64,000 nucleotides of DNA from Coralliovum pocilloporae (lineage in GTDB: Bacteria; Pseudomonadota; Alphaproteobacteria; Rhizobiales; Cohaesibacteraceae). Below, in pieces: positions 27,076-36,243 of the stretch. Position 1 is the first letter of the stretch; each line of letters begins with the position of its first letter. The notes below the pieces were generated by a model. It was given only the letters and a program-made list of their open reading frames with translations, was not told the DNA's origin and made no database searches. A program made the position numbers and the translations under genes. Location: the NCBI RefSeq assembly GCF_030845175.1, contig NZ_CP132542.1, forward strand, positions 3,135,501 through 3,199,500, given 5' to 3'.

Positions 27076-28344
27076 ATGAGTGACATGATGTCGAATAACT
27101 CGGACACAGATCCTTCCGCACACGAAACAGAGAATGGCGACGTCAAGGCCGACGATCTGGACGTGACGTCATTTGCTGATGGCGGAGATGCGTCTGCGTC
27201 TGCCGATCTGATCTCATCCTCCAGACCGAATCCCAGAAGCCCGCGCGAGGCTATCCAGCCGGAACCTGGCCCGAAGCCTCCAGCGCGTTCACGCGTTGCC
27301 AAGCATCCGATTATCATCTTCATGAATTTCTGCATGTCGGTGCTGATGCTCCTGGTCCTTGGTGCCGGTGGGCTGCTCTATTATGGCAAGACCCGTTTTG
27401 ATGCTGAGGGACCGCTATCCAGTGACCGGACGATCCTGATCCCGAATGGTGCATCACTCGCGTCTATCTCGGATATCATGCGCCGTTCTGGCGTCATTGA
27501 TCGTCGTGAAGGGCTTCTGTCCGATGCAACCGTCTTTGAGTTTGGCGTTAAGGCATCCCGTGTTGCCGGATCACTGAAAGCCGGTGAATATCTCATCCCG
27601 GCGCATGCCAGCATGCGCACGATTATGGATACTCTGGTGAAGGGTAAGGCCATTCTGCATACGGTTACCTTGCCGGAAGGTCTGACCAGTCTGCAGATTG
27701 TTGACCGCCTGCGTCAGGCTGAGAAACTTGTCGGTGATATCACCGATATCCCTGCAGAGGGTTCCCTGCTGCCGGAAACCTACACGTTCACCCGTGGCAC
27801 CACCCGACAGGAAATCATCGAGCGGATGCGCAGGGAACAGAAAAAGATACTCGAATCCATCTGGAATCGCCGGGTTGATGGGCTCCCCGTCAAGACCCCT
27901 CAGGAACTGGTGGTTCTTGCATCTATCGTTGAGAAAGAAACAGGACGTGCCGACGAGCGCCCGCGCGTGGCTGGTGTGTTCATCAACCGCTTGAACCAGG
28001 GTATCAAACTACAGTCCGACCCGACCATCATCTATGGACTGGTTGGCGGCAAGGCCACTCTTGGACGGTCTATCCTGAGAAGTGAGATTTCCAAGCCGAC
28101 CCCATACAATACCTATGTGATCGAAGGCCTGCCACCGGGACCAATTGCCAATCCGGGACGCGCAGCCCTTGAGGCCGTTGCTAATCCGTCCCGGACCAAG
28201 GATCTGTTCTTCGTGGCTGATGGTACAGGTGGCCATGCCTTTGCCGAGACATTGGCAGAGCACAACAAGAACGTGGCGCGCTGGCGTAAAATTGAGAAAA
28301 AGCGCAAGGAAGAGGCGGAAGCCAACAGCCAGTCCACAAACTGA
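27076..28344 (+). CDS. mltG: Endolytic murein transglycosylase MltG (YceG-like)
   Basis: Inner-membrane lytic transglycosylase that sets glycan strand length. From this start there are about 422 residues: a long hydrophilic cytoplasmic tail (about 1-78), one membrane helix (about 86-106), then the periplasmic YceG domain. That domain has the catalytic-Glu motif A-S-I-V-E-K-E-T-G and the following R-V-A-G-V-F-I-N-R-L, then L-Q-S-D-P-T-I-I-Y-G. The start is uncertain: no strong ribosome site precedes 27076, and ATGs at 27085 and 27088 are possible. Located between fabF and yicC, a common alphaproteobacterial order. Confidence 0.93.
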   Translation: MSDMMSNNSDTDPSAHETENGDVKADDLDVTSFADGGDASASADLISSSRPNPRSPREAIQPEPGPKPPARSRVAKHPIIIFMNFCMSVLMLLVLGAGGLLYYGKTRFDAEGPLSSDRTILIPNGASLASISDIMRRSGVIDRREGLLSDATVFEFGVKASRVAGSLKAGEYLIPAHASMRTIMDTLVKGKAILHTVTLPEGLTSLQIVDRLRQAEKLVGDITDIPAEGSLLPETYTFTRGTTRQEIIERMRREQKKILESIWNRRVDGLPVKTPQELVVLASIVEKETGRADERPRVAGVFINRLNQGIKLQSDPTIIYGLVGGKATLGRSILRSEISKPTPYNTYVIEGLPPGPIANPGRAALEAVANPSRTKDLFFVADGTGGHAFAETLAEHNKNVARWRKIEKKRKEEAEANSQSTN

Positions 28345-28387
28345 TTGACGACCAACGAGGCGGGGCAACAACACAGAGCGAGGACAC

Positions 28388-29278
28388 ATGACTCTGGCTA
28401 GTATGACGGGTTTCGCCACGGCAGAGGGGGAAAGCGGTTCAGCCCAATGGGCCTGGGAACTCAAAACAGTCAACGGCAAAGGGTTGGATATCCGCTTGCG
28501 CCTGCCGTCAGGGTTTGAGGCGCTTGAAGCTGCCGCCAAGAAAGATATCGCCTCGGTCCTGCGCCGCGGAACGGGTTACGCGACGCTCAGCGTGCACAGA
28601 GTGGACGAGAGTGATCAGCCGACGATCAATGAGGCTGTGCTGATCGATTTGGCGCATCAGGCGAAAGCACTCGCGGAAAAATGCGGACTGGCAGCCCCGA
28701 CCATTGAAGGACTGCTGGCTATTCGCGGCACCATCGATGTGCGAGAAAAGCGCGACCAGTCTCCCGATGACATGGATAGTCTGCAAAGAGATATCCTCTC
28801 CGGTCTGTCCGGCGCATTGGCTGAGTTGAAGGAGATGCGACAGCGTGAAGGCGCGGAGACGGCCTCTGTTCTGCTGGATCGCCTCTCGGAAATTGAGGAT
28901 CTTGTTGCCCGTGCCGAGGCTTCGCCAGCGCGAACGCCGGATGCCATCCGCAAAAAGCTGTCAGAGCAGGTCGAAAAACTTCTGGAAAGCGCGTCTGCAC
29001 TGGATAGCGAGCGCCTGCATCAGGAAGCCGTTATTCTGGCGACCAAAGCTGATATTCGTGAAGAGCTTGATCGATTGACGGCCCATATCCAGGCAGCCCG
29101 TGACTTGCTTGCAAGTGGCGAAGCGGTTGGACGGCGGCTTGATTTTCTCGCGCAGGAATTCAACAGGGAAGCCAATACCCTCTGTTCAAAATCCAACGAT
29201 AGCGGTCTGACGGCAATCGGGCTCGACCTGAAAGCCACGATAGACCAGCTTCGGGAACAAATTCAGAATATAGAGTAA
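28388..29278 (+). CDS. yicC: YicC family protein (YicC-N / DUF1732)
   Basis: A 296-residue protein with the N-terminal L-x-S-M-T-G-F-A family signature, the segment L-K-T-V-N-G-K-G-L-D-I-R-L-R-L-P near residue 28, and the DUF1732 C-terminus (D-F-L-A-Q-E-F-N-R-E-A-N-T-L-C-S-K-S). YicC proteins have been reported as RNA-degrading enzymes or adaptors; the role in alphaproteobacteria is not defined. It is followed 16 bp later by gmk; the two genes are often neighbours. An 11-bp tandem duplication marks the junction. Confidence 0.9.
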   Translation: MTLASMTGFATAEGESGSAQWAWELKTVNGKGLDIRLRLPSGFEALEAAAKKDIASVLRRGTGYATLSVHRVDESDQPTINEAVLIDLAHQAKALAEKCGLAAPTIEGLLAIRGTIDVREKRDQSPDDMDSLQRDILSGLSGALAELKEMRQREGAETASVLLDRLSEIEDLVARAEASPARTPDAIRKKLSEQVEKLLESASALDSERLHQEAVILATKADIREELDRLTAHIQAARDLLASGEAVGRRLDFLAQEFNREANTLCSKSNDSGLTAIGLDLKATIDQLREQIQNIE

Positions 29279-29292
29279 GACTAGAGTAAGAC
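29271..29292 (+). repeat. 11-bp tandem duplication at the yicC-gmk junction
   Basis: TAGAGTAAGAC occurs twice in direct tandem (29271-29281 and 29282-29292). The first copy contains the yicC stop; the second covers the region just before the gmk ATG, including its only ribosome-site-like GAG. Confidence 0.7.
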
Positions 29293-29294
29293 CT

Positions 29295-29927
29295 ATGGAC
29301 CAAGCCAACAGACGTGGCCTGATGCTCATCCTTTCCTCTCCATCAGGAGCCGGGAAGTCCACTATTGCCCGCCATTTGCTGGATTCAGAAGATCTGGAGA
29401 TTTCAGTTTCTGTGACGACCCGTGCCCGGCGCGGCAGCGAGATTGACGGCAAGCATTATCACTTCCTGTCTGTCGAGAAATTCCAGGACATGCGAGAGCG
29501 TGATGACCTGCTGGAATGGGCCCAGGTGCATGATAATTTCTACGGCACACCGCGCGAGATGGTGGAGAAAGCTCTTCAGGCCGGGCGTGATGTTCTCTTT
29601 GATATCGATTGGCAGGGCACTCTGCAGCTTTATGAAAAGATGCGCGCTGATATCGTCTCGGTCTTTGTTCTGCCTCCGTCAGCTGTCGAGCTACGGTCTC
29701 GTCTTGAGCGCAGGGCTGAAGACAGTACGGAGGTGATTGAACGACGTCTGAAAAATGCCAGCGAGGAAATGAGCCACTGGCAGGAATATGACTACGTGAT
29801 CGTCAATGATGATCTGCAGACGTCTTTTGAAACTGTGCAGTCTATTCTCAAGGGAGAACGATCCCGTCGCAGCAGGCAGGTTCATATGGCCGATTTTGTC
29901 GATGGACTGCGGTCTGATCTGTCCTGA
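29295..29927 (+). CDS. gmk: Guanylate kinase
   Basis: Phosphorylates GMP to GDP (210 residues). P-loop S-S-P-S-G-A-G-K-S-T near residue 14, the GMP-binding S-V-T-T-R-A-R-R-G and D-G-K-H-Y-H-F, then D-I-D-W-Q-G and the lid region R-L-E-R-R. Full length. Its TGA stop directly abuts the reverse-strand stop of rsmA. Confidence 0.96.
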   Translation: MDQANRRGLMLILSSPSGAGKSTIARHLLDSEDLEISVSVTTRARRGSEIDGKHYHFLSVEKFQDMRERDDLLEWAQVHDNFYGTPREMVEKALQAGRDVLFDIDWQGTLQLYEKMRADIVSVFVLPPSAVELRSRLERRAEDSTEVIERRLKNASEEMSHWQEYDYVIVNDDLQTSFETVQSILKGERSRRSRQVHMADFVDGLRSDLS

Positions 29928-30770
29928 TCACCCGTTTCGGCTGAGCATTTGAGCCAACGCCAGAAAGGCAGGAACAGGAACCTGTTCGGCCCGTTCTGTT
30001 GGCTCAATACCCACGTCCTCGAGATAAGCCAGAATCTCAGGCTCAAGGCTCTTCAGGCTTTGGCGCAGCATCTTGCGGCGTTGGCCAAAGGCTGCGGCCG
30101 TCAGATTTTCCACGGCCTCCGCATCAGCTGTGACAATGGCATCTTTCGGAACCAGATGGACGATGGATGATGTCACTTTGGGTGGTGGCGTAAAAGCCGA
30201 GGGCGGCACATCGAACGCAATAAAAGCGTCTGTGCGCCATTGGGACAGCACACCGAGACGGCCATAAGCCTTTTCACCAGCTTCGGCAACAATCCTCTGG
30301 GCAACTTCCTTTTGAAACATCAGCGTCATCGATTCATACCAGGGCGGCCATGGATCAGTTTTCAGCCAGTTGATCAGAAGCGGGGTTGCCACATTGTAAG
30401 GCAGATTGGCGATGATCCGGGCAGGACCGGAGACCAGCGTCGTCATGTCGACGGTCAGAGCATCTGCATCAATCACATCAAGTTTGCCGGGATAGGCGTC
30501 AGCTATTTCCTGCAATGCTGGCAGACACCGTTGGTCTTTTTCGATTGCAATAACCTTGTCTGCTCCAGCAGCCAGAATAGCGCGGGTGAGACCACCCGGG
30601 CCCGGACCGACTTCCACAACGGTCCGGCCTTCAAGAGAGCCCGCAGTCTTTGCAATCTTGAGCGTCAGGTTGAGATCAAGCAGGAAGTTCTGACCCAGAG
30701 TCTTCTTGGCATTCAGGCCATGTTGCCGAATGACGTCCCTGAGTGGGGGAAGATTGTCTATCTGAGCCAT
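29928..30770 (-). CDS. rsmA: 16S rRNA dimethyladenosine transferase (RsmA/KsgA)
   Basis: Dimethylates two adjacent adenosines at the 3' end of 16S rRNA during 30S assembly (280 residues). SAM motifs: [22 protein letters not shown], and the catalytic N-L-P-Y-N-V-A-T-P. It begins 2 bp after the pdxA stop, so the two are translationally linked, as in most proteobacteria. Confidence 0.96.
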   Translation of the reverse strand: MAQIDNLPPLRDVIRQHGLNAKKTLGQNFLLDLNLTLKIAKTAGSLEGRTVVEVGPGPGGLTRAILAAGADKVIAIEKDQRCLPALQEIADAYPGKLDVIDADALTVDMTTLVSGPARIIANLPYNVATPLLINWLKTDPWPPWYESMTLMFQKEVAQRIVAEAGEKAYGRLGVLSQWRTDAFIAFDVPPSAFTPPPKVTSSIVHLVPKDAIVTADAEAVENLTAAAFGQRRKMLRQSLKSLEPEILAYLEDVGIEPTERAEQVPVPAFLALAQMLSRNG

Positions 30771-30772
30771 GA

Positions 30773-31777
30773 CTATTCAGAACCCGCAGATGACAGCTGG
30801 TGGGCCAGTTTCAGAGCTTCCTGAAAGCTCTCAGGATTAGCATGGCCTGAGCCGGCAATATCCAGAGCTGTGCCATGGTCCGGAGACGTGCGTACGAATG
30901 GCAGGCCAAGCGTTACATTCACCGTGCTGTCAAATGCCAGCGTTTTTACCGGAATCAGGGCCTGATCGTGATACATGGCCAGCGCTGCGTCATAGGTCTT
31001 GCGTGCTGCTGCATGAAACATGGTGTCAGCGGGCAGGGGGCCTCGAATGTCCAGTCCGTCCTTCTGCAGACGCTCAACGACTGGCGTGATGATATCTTCA
31101 TCTTCGTGACCCATGCTGCGGGCTTCACCCGCGTGTGGATTAAGCCCGGCACAGGCCAGACGAGGCCTGGCGAGACCAAACCGCTCACTCAGATCCTGAG
31201 CGACGATCCGGGCAACAGTCTCGAGCCGCTCCTGGGTCAGAAGGCTCGGGACTTCAGACAGGGCGTTATGGACGGTAACGGGGACAGTCCTCAGGTCCGG
31301 GCCAGCCAGCATCATGACAGGTTCACAAGGCTGACCTGTCCGTTTGGTGCCAAGTGCTCCCAGAAATTCTGTATGGCCCGGATGATGGAACCCGGCACTA
31401 TAGAGGGAGCTTTTCTGAATGGGCGCGGTAACAACGGCAGTGACTTCGCCGCGCTCCTCAAGAGCAACAGCAATCTCAATCGCTTCGATTACACAGGCAG
31501 CATCAGCCTCATCCGGCTGGCCGGGTATACCGGATGTTACACGATTTTCCGTTTCAAAGACCGGCAAGGCTTCATCAAAGCAAGCCATGGCCTCAGATGC
31601 TGAACGGACAACTGCAACCGGGACGGAAAGACCCAGAAGATGGGCTCGTTGCTCCAGGCAATCAGCGTCGCCAACCACGAGAAACTCAGGCAGGGATTGT
31701 TCCCTGCGCCCAAGCCAGGATGAAAGAATGATATCCGGCCCGATACCGGCAGGTTCACCCTGAGTAACTGCTAGCAT
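30773..31777 (-). CDS. pdxA: 4-hydroxythreonine-4-phosphate dehydrogenase (PdxA)
   Basis: NAD-dependent step of pyridoxal-phosphate synthesis by the DXP-dependent route (334 residues). N-terminal [10 protein letters not shown], metal-ligand region [10 protein letters not shown], and the C-terminal [10 protein letters not shown] and R-T-S-P-D-H-G-T-A motifs are all present. GGGGG lies nine bases before the ATG. Order surA-like, pdxA, rsmA is conserved with E. coli. Confidence 0.95.
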   Translation of the reverse strand: MLAVTQGEPAGIGPDIILSSWLGRREQSLPEFLVVGDADCLEQRAHLLGLSVPVAVVRSASEAMACFDEALPVFETENRVTSGIPGQPDEADAACVIEAIEIAVALEERGEVTAVVTAPIQKSSLYSAGFHHPGHTEFLGALGTKRTGQPCEPVMMLAGPDLRTVPVTVHNALSEVPSLLTQERLETVARIVAQDLSERFGLARPRLACAGLNPHAGEARSMGHEDEDIITPVVERLQKDGLDIRGPLPADTMFHAAARKTYDAALAMYHDQALIPVKTLAFDSTVNVTLGLPFVRTSPDHGTALDIAGSGHANPESFQEALKLAHQLSSAGSE

Positions 31778-31821
31778 ATGGTGTTGCCCCCATTGCAGTC
31801 GAGTAGGTGCGGTGCAGTCGT

Positions 31822-32736
31822 TTAACGGCGAACGATAATGGCATCCTGCCGGAGGTCACGGATGACGCGCTTCTGCATGGCGTCTGCCTGTTCCGTACGC
31901 AGATCCTGGCCAATTTCGATCCTTGCATCTGCATCACTGGCAATCTCGCGCTTGCTGCAGACCGCAATCATTTCAAGGCCCAGAGGTGATCTGATCGGTT
32001 TTGAAGCTTTGCCGATCGGTGTGTCCTTGACGATCTTCCGCATCCGGCCCTGGATTTCACCAATGCTACGTCGCCCTGCAGATCGAACCACCACTTCTTT
32101 GAGAGATCGAGCCAGCTTTTCACCTTCCTCACAGCCATCAAATCGTCGTCTGAGAGCATTTGCTTCCGTCTCGCGACGGCGAACAAGGGCTGCAGAAGCT
32201 TTCTCTGGAAGAACAAAGATGATCTGCTTCAGCTCATATTGGGTGCTGGTTTGTGCTCCATCACCCTTTTTCTTGAGGGCGGCGGACAGACGTTGTTCTG
32301 TGACACGCAAGCGAGACCGTGCAACGGCGCCTGTGTAACGCTGATAAGTCATACGTCCACGGAGGAAATCCTTAAATGCCCGCGGATTGACGCCGCGCTG
32401 ACGCAATGCCTGCTGCATCTGGGCAGGTGACAGGCGTGCAGCTTTGGCTCGGCTCGCAAAAAAGGAATCGACCTGACTGTCGTCGACAGAAAGGTTCCGC
32501 CTGCGAGCTGCCTGGATGACGAGCAGGTCATCAATCAGCATTTCGAGAGCCTGATTGCGTGCGTTACCACGTGCCTGGCCAATAAGGGTCAAAACACGGG
32601 CGCGCTGGTTCACATCCAGAGAGGTGATCGGCTCATCATTCACGACGGCGACAATCTTGCTCTGGGCCATCGCTGCGTTAGGCACAGAGAGAACAAGCAG
32701 CGCTGCTGCACAAAGGATCAGTCGAGCCATGTTCAT
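31822..32736 (-). CDS. surA: SurA-like periplasmic chaperone / peptidyl-prolyl isomerase
   Basis: Exported protein (304 residues; signal peptide ending A-M-A-Q near residue 25) predicted to escort outer-membrane proteins. Residues about 28-150 form the SurA N-domain (V-A-V-V-N-D-E-P-I-T-S-L-D-V). One PpiC/parvulin-like domain follows (about 165-270), recognisable but degenerate. E. coli SurA has two parvulin domains and about 428 residues, so this is the short alphaproteobacterial form. GAGGA lies nine bases upstream of the start. It lies downstream of lptD, as in other proteobacteria. Confidence 0.8.
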   Translation of the reverse strand: MNMARLILCAAALLVLSVPNAAMAQSKIVAVVNDEPITSLDVNQRARVLTLIGQARGNARNQALEMLIDDLLVIQAARRRNLSVDDSQVDSFFASRAKAARLSPAQMQQALRQRGVNPRAFKDFLRGRMTYQRYTGAVARSRLRVTEQRLSAALKKKGDGAQTSTQYELKQIIFVLPEKASAALVRRRETEANALRRRFDGCEEGEKLARSLKEVVVRSAGRRSIGEIQGRMRKIVKDTPIGKASKPIRSPLGLEMIAVCSKREIASDADARIEIGQDLRTEQADAMQKRVIRDLRQDAIIVRR

Positions 32737-32831
32737 TCGATCAAGTCCTCATAACCATCGTTCTTGCCGTATCAGCGGCAGTCAATGACGTTGAATTGTG
32801 GCGATGTCACGACAGTTTGGAAGTCTGAACA

Positions 32832-35153
32832 TCAATTGTCCAGAGACTGATTTGTCGACAACTCACCAAGAGTACGGAACTGCATGCGCAACAGGATCGT
32901 CTGTTCCACATTCTGGTCCGTAAAGAGCTGACGGTTTTCTCCATAAGTCACTGACATGGAGAAACTCTCATCATCATAGGCCAGCCCCACGTTACCCGAG
33001 ACCACTTCACCAAGGTCCGCATCGAAACGAATGCCACCAAAGGCACGCCAGTAGTCGGTCATCTGCACAGCGAGGGAACCGCTGATTTCTGACCTGACAC
33101 CTGTCACATTGACGGAGTTACGCTCATCGAAATAGGTGTAACCCACAGCCGCTGCGATTGGGCCATAGGCGCCATTGATGTTCACTTCACCGCGCCGGAC
33201 TTCCCTGGCATCCTGATCATACCGGATATGAGCAGCAGCGCCGATACCATGCTTGGACGTGATGCTGGCACCAGCAACGATATCTGATACATCATCCTCA
33301 AGGCCTGAGCCGATGGTATTCTGGACGATATCCTGATTATCAAACGGATTGTCACCTGCGAGATGATAGGACTGGCCGATAACGGCGCGCAGTGCGTAAC
33401 CACTCTGGAACTGCGCTGTATATTTCAGCCCTACATTGGCTCGGGTGCCGCCCTCAATCCGGTCGTAACCGGAGAACTTGTTGAGAGAGAACAGGTTAGT
33501 GTCATCAAAAACAAGACTCTGGGCATCCTCATTGGGGATGCTGGAGAAGTTGTTGGAATCCGGACGGACAATGATCTGCGCTACAGGTTCGAAAACCTGA
33601 GTAACAGATTGAGAGGCAACCAGAATGGGCCAGCTGGCTTCAAAGCCGCCAGCAATCATGCCCCGGGTGACAGCCTGATCATCTTCAATCAGAGCCGGTG
33701 CAGAGGTCTCGCTGTTGACGTAAGCCAGATCACCACGCGCATTGACAAATGGCTTGATGAGCAGGCCACCCGGCGCGATCAACTGCTTTTGCCAGTTCCC
33801 CTGAACCGTGCCGCGTGATGTTGTGCCTTCAATGCCGGGTGAGAAAGTTGTTCCACCGGCAACAAATGTTTCAGGATCCTGACGTGTCAGACTGGTGAAG
33901 TTGACGTCATAGCTCAGTTCGCCGCCAAAGACCGGCTGATCAAAGATTACGTTGTAATCAAGAACCGGATGAACGACGGGAAGAGTATCCTGATTGTCTG
34001 TGGAGTTGAAGGTGCGGAAGTGATAGGCGCGGAGGTCAAAGAAATTCCGCTCGCCTAGTCCGGACAGATACAATTCTGACGCGATATCCTGAGACAGACT
34101 TGGCACAAGGCCGTAATCCTCGCCAAAGTCCCGGTCTGTATCCACATAGCCCTGCCAGCCCCAGACCCAGTTGTCGTTGATGTTGAAACGACCATCGGTC
34201 TCAATGCTGCCACGGAAATCACGATCACCGGACTGGCCAAGAAATGCTTCCGGGTCACGCTGGAAAATGCCTGATGCGCGGATGGAATAGGCGCCATCAA
34301 GAATCTTGTGTCGCCATTCAGCCTGAGCAAGAAGTCCCTGATCACTGTAATAGGTGGGCGTTACAGTCAGATCATAATCCGGTGCCAGAGCGAAGTAATA
34401 GGGAACACTGATGCCGAAGCCGAGATTGTCACGCTGTCTGAGTGTCGGGGTCAGAAAACCGGAACGGCGTTCGGAGCTCGGATCGGGATGTGCGAAATAC
34501 GGCAGATAGGCCACCGGCACGCCGAGGAACTCAAATTTCGCATCATCATATTCGATCAGCTGGCTTTCCTGATTATAGATGATCTTGCGTGCCTTGATCT
34601 GCCAGACAGATCGTTTGTTCGAGTCTTTCACACAGGATGCGCAGGCGTCATATACACCATTATGAAACACCACGCTGCCATCTGGCTGCCGTTCAGCCCG
34701 CTCTGAGGCGAAATGAATACGATCCGGTGTTTCCAGCTGAAGTGCAGCAACAAAACCTTCGCTGAAATCCTGGGTCACATCGATCTGGCTTGCGCGGATA
34801 ATGTTTCCGTCAGGCTGAATAAGCGTAACGTCACCCGATGCAATCAGACGGCCTGTTTTCTGATTATAGACAAGCTTCTGCGACCGGAGGGAATTGTCCT
34901 CGTAGTAGACCTGAACATTGCCCTCGGCGATAACCTCTCCCTTGTCGAAATCGTAAGTCAGCTCATCTGCTTCAACCAACAGAGGCGCATCCTGCTTCAC
35001 ATCGATGCTTGAGACTTTATCGGCAATGGTCTGGGCCTGGGCCAGCTCGGCAAGAGGGAAGGCAAAAAGACAAACAGAAGCCAGTAGCAAACGGCGCAGC
35101 CGCTTGGCTTGTCTGGTGGTATTCTCTCTGCGGACGGTACACAACAAACTCAT
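32832..35153 (-). CDS. lptD: LPS-assembly protein LptD
   Basis: Outer-membrane beta-barrel that inserts lipopolysaccharide into the outer leaflet (773 residues). A signal peptide (cleavage near A-Q-A-Q-T, about 41) is followed by an OstA/LptA-like N-domain (D-E-L-T-Y-D-F-D-K-G-E-V-I-A-E-G-N-V) and then the LptD barrel. A C171-x2-C174 pair near the end of the N-domain may form or rearrange disulfides, but it does not match the E. coli four-Cys layout. Its start overlaps the end of lptG by four bases (ATGA), so the two are translationally coupled. Confidence 0.94.
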   Translation of the reverse strand: MSLLCTVRRENTTRQAKRLRRLLLASVCLFAFPLAELAQAQTIADKVSSIDVKQDAPLLVEADELTYDFDKGEVIAEGNVQVYYEDNSLRSQKLVYNQKTGRLIASGDVTLIQPDGNIIRASQIDVTQDFSEGFVAALQLETPDRIHFASERAERQPDGSVVFHNGVYDACASCVKDSNKRSVWQIKARKIIYNQESQLIEYDDAKFEFLGVPVAYLPYFAHPDPSSERRSGFLTPTLRQRDNLGFGISVPYYFALAPDYDLTVTPTYYSDQGLLAQAEWRHKILDGAYSIRASGIFQRDPEAFLGQSGDRDFRGSIETDGRFNINDNWVWGWQGYVDTDRDFGEDYGLVPSLSQDIASELYLSGLGERNFFDLRAYHFRTFNSTDNQDTLPVVHPVLDYNVIFDQPVFGGELSYDVNFTSLTRQDPETFVAGGTTFSPGIEGTTSRGTVQGNWQKQLIAPGGLLIKPFVNARGDLAYVNSETSAPALIEDDQAVTRGMIAGGFEASWPILVASQSVTQVFEPVAQIIVRPDSNNFSSIPNEDAQSLVFDDTNLFSLNKFSGYDRIEGGTRANVGLKYTAQFQSGYALRAVIGQSYHLAGDNPFDNQDIVQNTIGSGLEDDVSDIVAGASITSKHGIGAAAHIRYDQDAREVRRGEVNINGAYGPIAAAVGYTYFDERNSVNVTGVRSEISGSLAVQMTDYWRAFGGIRFDADLGEVVSGNVGLAYDDESFSMSVTYGENRQLFTDQNVEQTILLRMQFRTLGELSTNQSLDN

Positions 35154-36241
35154 CCGTCCTCCGTATACAGCAGGATCGTCATACTCATTAGCATTGCGAC
35201 AATAGAGGGCGTCCAGGCAGCTATGCCAGGCGGCACTAGTCCGGTCGCTCCCAAGTCCCCAGCAATCTTTGAAATTACATAAAGCACGAAGCCAGCGGAA
35301 ACACCACCCAGAATCAGCTTTGTCAGCCCGCCCATCCTCGAAATTTTCAGCGAAACGGTTGCTGCAACGAGAACCATTGAAATCAGAAGAACGGGAAGGG
35401 CTATCAGCGAGTGCAGTTTTTGGCGATATCGATCCGCCGGAAGGCCTGCAGCCTCCGCAAATTCAATGAGGGTCGGCAGACGCCAGACGGATACCGTGTC
35501 AGGTTTGGACAGCCGCTCTCTGAGATAGGTCTCGCTCAGATTCGTCGCGATCAGTTCGGTCTCGAACGGGACCGGTGCCGAATCAGCGGCAATAATCTTG
35601 CCGTCTTTCAGCAGCCACTGGCCGTTTTTCAGTTCTGCTGACTGTGCATCAAGCCTGCGGCTGAAGAGCCCGTTCTGATCAAACTCAACAATTGTAACGC
35701 CGTAGAGCAGCTTGCCATCATTCAGGCTGGCTTTGGCATTGAGGATCGAATCTCCCGCCGACCCTCCCTGTCGCAACCAGGCCTCGCTATCCAGCGCACC
35801 CGTTACATTATCGCCAACTGTGAGAAGGCGCACCAGGCGGGTATCGGCTTCGGCTTTCAGGTAAGTGGTGACCGGGTTAAGGAGCGCCACAAGGACAAGG
35901 CCGATGGCACCGGCAGAAAGAGCGATGGGCAGGAGAAACTGCCAGACGGAAATGCCTGCCGCCCGTGTCACCGTCAATTCTGACCGCCGGTTGAGGCTGA
36001 CCAGCGTGGCAATGGCACTGAACAGGGCTGCGAACGGAAAGGCCTGCTCGAGAAAGGTCGGAGCGCGGAATGCAGCAATCAGAAAAGCATCCCAGGTGCT
36101 GTAATTGGGCTTGTCTCCGGCGCGCCTGATCACCTCGACGAAATCAACAAGGAAGATCAGCGTGAAACAGAGCGCCAGCACAACAAGAAAATTGCGGACG
36201 AACTGGCTTGCAAAGTAAAACCCGAGAACCCGAAGAGCCAT
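35150..36241 (-). CDS. lptG: LPS export ABC transporter permease LptG
   Basis: One of the two membrane subunits of the LptB2FG lipopolysaccharide extractor (363 residues). The YjgP/YjgQ topology is visible: membrane segments in the first 120 residues, a large periplasmic domain (about 130-270) and three C-terminal membrane segments. It follows lptF by 2 bp and overlaps lptD. Assigned as LptG by order; LptF and LptG are close relatives. Confidence 0.9.
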   Translation of the reverse strand: MALRVLGFYFASQFVRNFLVVLALCFTLIFLVDFVEVIRRAGDKPNYSTWDAFLIAAFRAPTFLEQAFPFAALFSAIATLVSLNRRSELTVTRAAGISVWQFLLPIALSAGAIGLVLVALLNPVTTYLKAEADTRLVRLLTVGDNVTGALDSEAWLRQGGSAGDSILNAKASLNDGKLLYGVTIVEFDQNGLFSRRLDAQSAELKNGQWLLKDGKIIAADSAPVPFETELIATNLSETYLRERLSKPDTVSVWRLPTLIEFAEAAGLPADRYRQKLHSLIALPVLLISMVLVAATVSLKISRMGGLTKLILGGVSAGFVLYVISKIAGDLGATGLVPPGIAAWTPSIVAMLMSMTILLYTEDG

Positions 36242-36243
36242 TG

